Origin: Rummeliibacillus pycnus_A
GTDB taxonomy: Bacteria; Bacillota; Bacilli; Bacillales_A; Planococcaceae
NCBI RefSeq assembly: GCF_044359855.1
Contig: NZ_CP132291.1
Span: 3,410,001 to 3,474,000 of the forward strand
Length of the DNA: 64,000 nt
Direction of reading: 5' to 3'
Part shown: in pieces, positions 61,713 to 64,000 of the stretch
How positions within the stretch are numbered: the stretch's first letter is position 1
Layout of the letters: each line of letters begins with the position of its first letter
Notes under the pieces: model-generated
Databases searched by the model: none
What the model saw: the letters and a program-made list of their open reading frames with translations, nothing else
Told to the model about the DNA's origin: nothing
Translations under genes and position numbers: made by a program

Positions 61713-61826
61713 ATAATTGACACCTACTTTGAATATAGTAATCATATTTTAGCGATACCTGCAATTTTGATAATATCGAAAATATAGCTAAAATACAACT
61801 TGTAAAAAGTATTGACTTTTTTTATA

Positions 61827-61840
61827 TGCAAGCGATTTCA
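61827..61840. promoter_or_regulatory. Perfect CcpA cre site between ctaA and ctaB
   Basis: TGCAAGCGATTTCA fits TGNAANCGNTNNCA at every fixed position. It lies about 200 bp before ctaB. Catabolite repression of the ctaB-F cluster is known in B. subtilis. TTTCACAAA beside it also resembles the complement of a ResD box. Confidence 0.6.
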
Positions 61841-62038
61841 CAAATTGTTCATAATTTCGTTTCATAACTTTCACAATATTTAGAGATAAAATGATTTACT
61901 ATAGATATGTTGTAATAGAGCTACCTGTTCCCTATTTTTCCTCTACACGAAATTTAACTTTTCGTCTAGAAATAATTACAGATTTTAGTTATAGTAGGAT
62001 TAACAGGATATGCTTATCAAATTGAAAGGAAGGGTATA

Positions 62039-62956
62039 ATGTCTAATAGTCGGGTACTTACTACCAGTAGAAATAGTGAGCCAGATACAAGTTCCTTTGT
62101 GAAAGATTTCCTAGCACTTATCAAAATTGGAATCGTTAATTCAAATTTAGTAACCGCTTTTACAGGGCTTTGGTTAGCATTTCAATTTACAGACAGACAC
62201 TTCTTACAGGAATTGGATATAATGTTCTATGCAATAGTAGGATCAGCTTTCATTATTGCAGGTTCTGGTGCGATGAATAATTATATAGACCAAGATATAG
62301 ATCCTGTGATGACGCGTACAAAGTCAAGACCAACAGTTACTGGTAGATTCACTCCTCGATTTGTAATGACAACAGCACTCGTCCTTCTATTTGTGGGTGA
62401 AATTTTGTTATTTATGGCATCATTTGCTGCCGGTGTGTGGGGTCTTGCGGGAATTATAAGCTATGTCGTCTTATATTCAATGTGGTCAAAAAGAAGATTT
62501 GTAAGTAACACAATTGTGGGAAGTATATCCGGTGCAATTCCTCCAGTTATCGGCTGGGCTGCTGTTGATCCTTCATTAGGTTCAGGTACTTTTGCATTAT
62601 TCTGTATTATGTTCGCTTGGCAACCACCGCATTTTTATGCACTTGCAATGAAGCGAACAGAAGAATATCGGGCTGCACGAATACCGATGTTGCCTGTTGT
62701 TAAAGGCTTTAACAGAACGAAAAAGTCTATGCTAATTTGGATAGTACTGTTATTTCCACTACCGTTTTTATTAATGAAGCTAGGTTTAGGATTTATCATT
62801 CTTGCAACTACATTGAATCTAGGCTGGTTCATACTCGCAATATCAGGTTTTAAAGCCAAAGACGATTTGAAATGGGCAAACAAAATGTTCATCTATTCTT
62901 TGAACTATATGACTATTTTATTTGTTTCAATGATTATCTTTTCCGTCTTTAGCTAA
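62039..62956 (+). CDS. ctaB: Protoheme IX farnesyltransferase (heme O synthase)
   Basis: The 305-residue UbiA-family enzyme has about nine helices and the prenyl-diphosphate motif NNYIDQDIDPVMTRTKSRP (near residue 81-99) plus YSMWSKRR and the AIPPVIGWAA loop. It adds a farnesyl group to haem B, giving haem O, the substrate of CtaA. GGAAGGG precedes the ATG at 62039. The ctaC gene follows in the same direction after 94 bp. Confidence 0.94.
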   Translation: MSNSRVLTTSRNSEPDTSSFVKDFLALIKIGIVNSNLVTAFTGLWLAFQFTDRHFLQELDIMFYAIVGSAFIIAGSGAMNNYIDQDIDPVMTRTKSRPTVTGRFTPRFVMTTALVLLFVGEILLFMASFAAGVWGLAGIISYVVLYSMWSKRRFVSNTIVGSISGAIPPVIGWAAVDPSLGSGTFALFCIMFAWQPPHFYALAMKRTEEYRAARIPMLPVVKGFNRTKKSMLIWIVLLFPLPFLLMKLGLGFIILATTLNLGWFILAISGFKAKDDLKWANKMFIYSLNYMTILFVSMIIFSVFS

Positions 62957-63050
62957 CGTTGGAATTCTTTCTTTATAAGAATTCATATAGAACAACCACA
63001 GTCCTGGTTACACATGAAATACAACAAAGAAAGAGGGGTTTAATTAAGCT

Positions 63051-64000
63051 ATGATGAAAGGGCTTAAAAAGTGGCGTATTTTTGCAATGTTAACAGCACT
63101 TATTGTTTTCCTTTCTGGTTGTGGTAAAGATTATTTATCAACTTTATCTCCAGCAGGTGAAGTAGCCAAAGATCAACATAATCTAATGCTTTTATCAACT
63201 GCAATTATGACGCTCGTAATCTTAGTAGTAGTAGTAATCTATGTACTTGCACTTATCAGATTCCGACGCAAAAAAGTTGGAGAAAATGTTATTCCTAAGC
63301 AAGTAGAAGGTAGTACTACTCTAGAAGTTATTTGGACTGCTATTCCAATTATCTTACTTCTAATATTAGCTGTACCAACAGTTGCTCTTACTTATAAACT
63401 CGCTGATACAAAAGCGATGGATGCAAAAGATGCTGATGGTCATGCCAAAGCTGTTACTGTCAATGTAACTGCAAAATTATATTGGTGGCAATTTGAATAT
63501 CCTAACGAAGGAATTGTTACTTCCCAAGAATTGGTAGTACCAACAGGTGAAAAAGTTTACTTCAACCTCACTTCAGGAGACGTAAAACACTCATTCTGGG
63601 TTCCTGCTATCGGGGGAAAAATGGATACAAATGTTGATAACGTCAACAAATTTTTCTTAGAATTCGATAAACAATCAAAAGACCTTGAAACAGGTGTATT
63701 CTATGGTAAATGTGCTGAACTTTGTGGTCCTTCACATGCATTAATGGACTTTAAAGTAAAAACTTTAAGCAGAGCAGATTTCGATAATTGGGTCAAAGAA
63801 ATGAAAGCTTCTGATAAGCAAGTAGCTACAAGCGATCTTGAAAAACAAGGTGAAGCATTATTTAAAACTAGCTGTATCACATGTCACGCTACTTCTGGTG
63901 TAGGAAAAGGAACTGGTATTGCACCTAACCTTGCTACATTTGGCGATCGTAACCGTGTTGCAGGTGTATTAGATCACAATACAAAGAACATAAAAAAATG
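63051..64000 (+). CDS. ctaC: Cytochrome c oxidase subunit II (caa3 type), cut by the window end
   Basis: The first 316 codons are visible. A lipoprotein signal (LSGCGKD), two helices (about 45-70 and 88-110) and a cupredoxin domain with CuA ligands (DVKHSFWVP, then CAELCGPSHALM) are followed by a cytochrome c domain with CITCH at about residue 276, typical of the fused caa3 subunit. Unlike the QoxA protein it keeps CuA and therefore takes electrons from cytochrome c. GAGGGG lies upstream of two adjacent ATGs (63051, 63054). The 3' end lies outside the window. Confidence 0.93.
   Translation, partial: MMKGLKKWRIFAMLTALIVFLSGCGKDYLSTLSPAGEVAKDQHNLMLLSTAIMTLVILVVVVIYVLALIRFRRKKVGENVIPKQVEGSTTLEVIWTAIPIILLLILAVPTVALTYKLADTKAMDAKDADGHAKAVTVNVTAKLYWWQFEYPNEGIVTSQELVVPTGEKVYFNLTSGDVKHSFWVPAIGGKMDTNVDNVNKFFLEFDKQSKDLETGVFYGKCAELCGPSHALMDFKVKTLSRADFDNWVKEMKASDKQVATSDLEKQGEALFKTSCITCHATSGVGKGTGIAPNLATFGDRNRVAGVLDHNTKNIKK

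Noticed and set aside
1..64000. tRNA, rRNA, CRISPR, prophage or intact IS
   Set aside because: No tRNA cloverleaf, direct-repeat array, integrase, transposase or phage gene was seen on either strand.

Overview
The window looks like chromosome from a low-GC Gram-positive bacterium of the order Bacillales, most likely Planococcaceae/Caryophanaceae (Lysinibacillus, Solibacillus, Rummeliibacillus or Kurthia type). Three things point there. Shine-Dalgarno sites are strong (AAGGAGG type). Proteins are close to Bacillus subtilis homologues recalled from knowledge, such as RNase J1, RpoY, YkuV and YlaN. The gene order also follows the B. subtilis ykuL-to-cta stretch. I see no rRNA, tRNA, CRISPR array, prophage or intact insertion sequence.

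Backbone blocks keep the B. subtilis order: darB(ykuL)-ccpC-dapH-dapL (0.7-4.1 kb); ykuU-ykuV-ktrC / rnjA-rpoY / ykrA / def / pdhABCD (27.3-38.2 kb); and yktA-yktB-small ORF-yktC-ylaF-typA-ylaH-ylaI-ylaN-ftsW-pycA-ctaA-ctaB-ctaC (49.2-64.0 kb, ctaC cut by the window end). Three genes of these blocks are linked to c-di-AMP in relatives (DarB, KtrC, pyruvate carboxylase).

Two accessory blocks interrupt this backbone. The first (4.2-27.1 kb) holds an eight-gene envelope operon (secreted/membrane protein, ABC ATPase, ABC-2 permease, coiled-coil membrane protein, MoxR AAA+ ATPase, DUF58 protein and two large von Willebrand factor A membrane proteins). It also holds a drug-efflux MFS gene, a potABCD polyamine importer with its XRE-cupin regulator, a LytTR regulator divergent from the glyoxylate-shunt pair aceA-aceB, and two tiny zinc-ribbon genes. 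The second (38.5-49.1 kb) holds an atypical short-chain dehydrogenase, the qoxABCD quinol oxidase, a yerO/swrC-like TetR-RND pair and a CidA/LrgA-LrgB pair.

The most interesting signals are: a complete, very small transcription unit encoding a 23-residue strongly cationic amphipathic peptide (about 31.38-31.55 kb); the eight-gene MoxR/vWA/ABC operon with a dyad in front of it; GTTTAC operator repeats at exact 31-bp spacing in front of the pot regulator; a GC-rich intergenic repeat family (three copies, two sharing terminal sequence); a structured leader before qoxA; and an SDR protein lacking the normal catalytic Ser-Tyr-Lys. Starts were moved downstream of the longest ORF wherever a Shine-Dalgarno site and family alignment favoured it.
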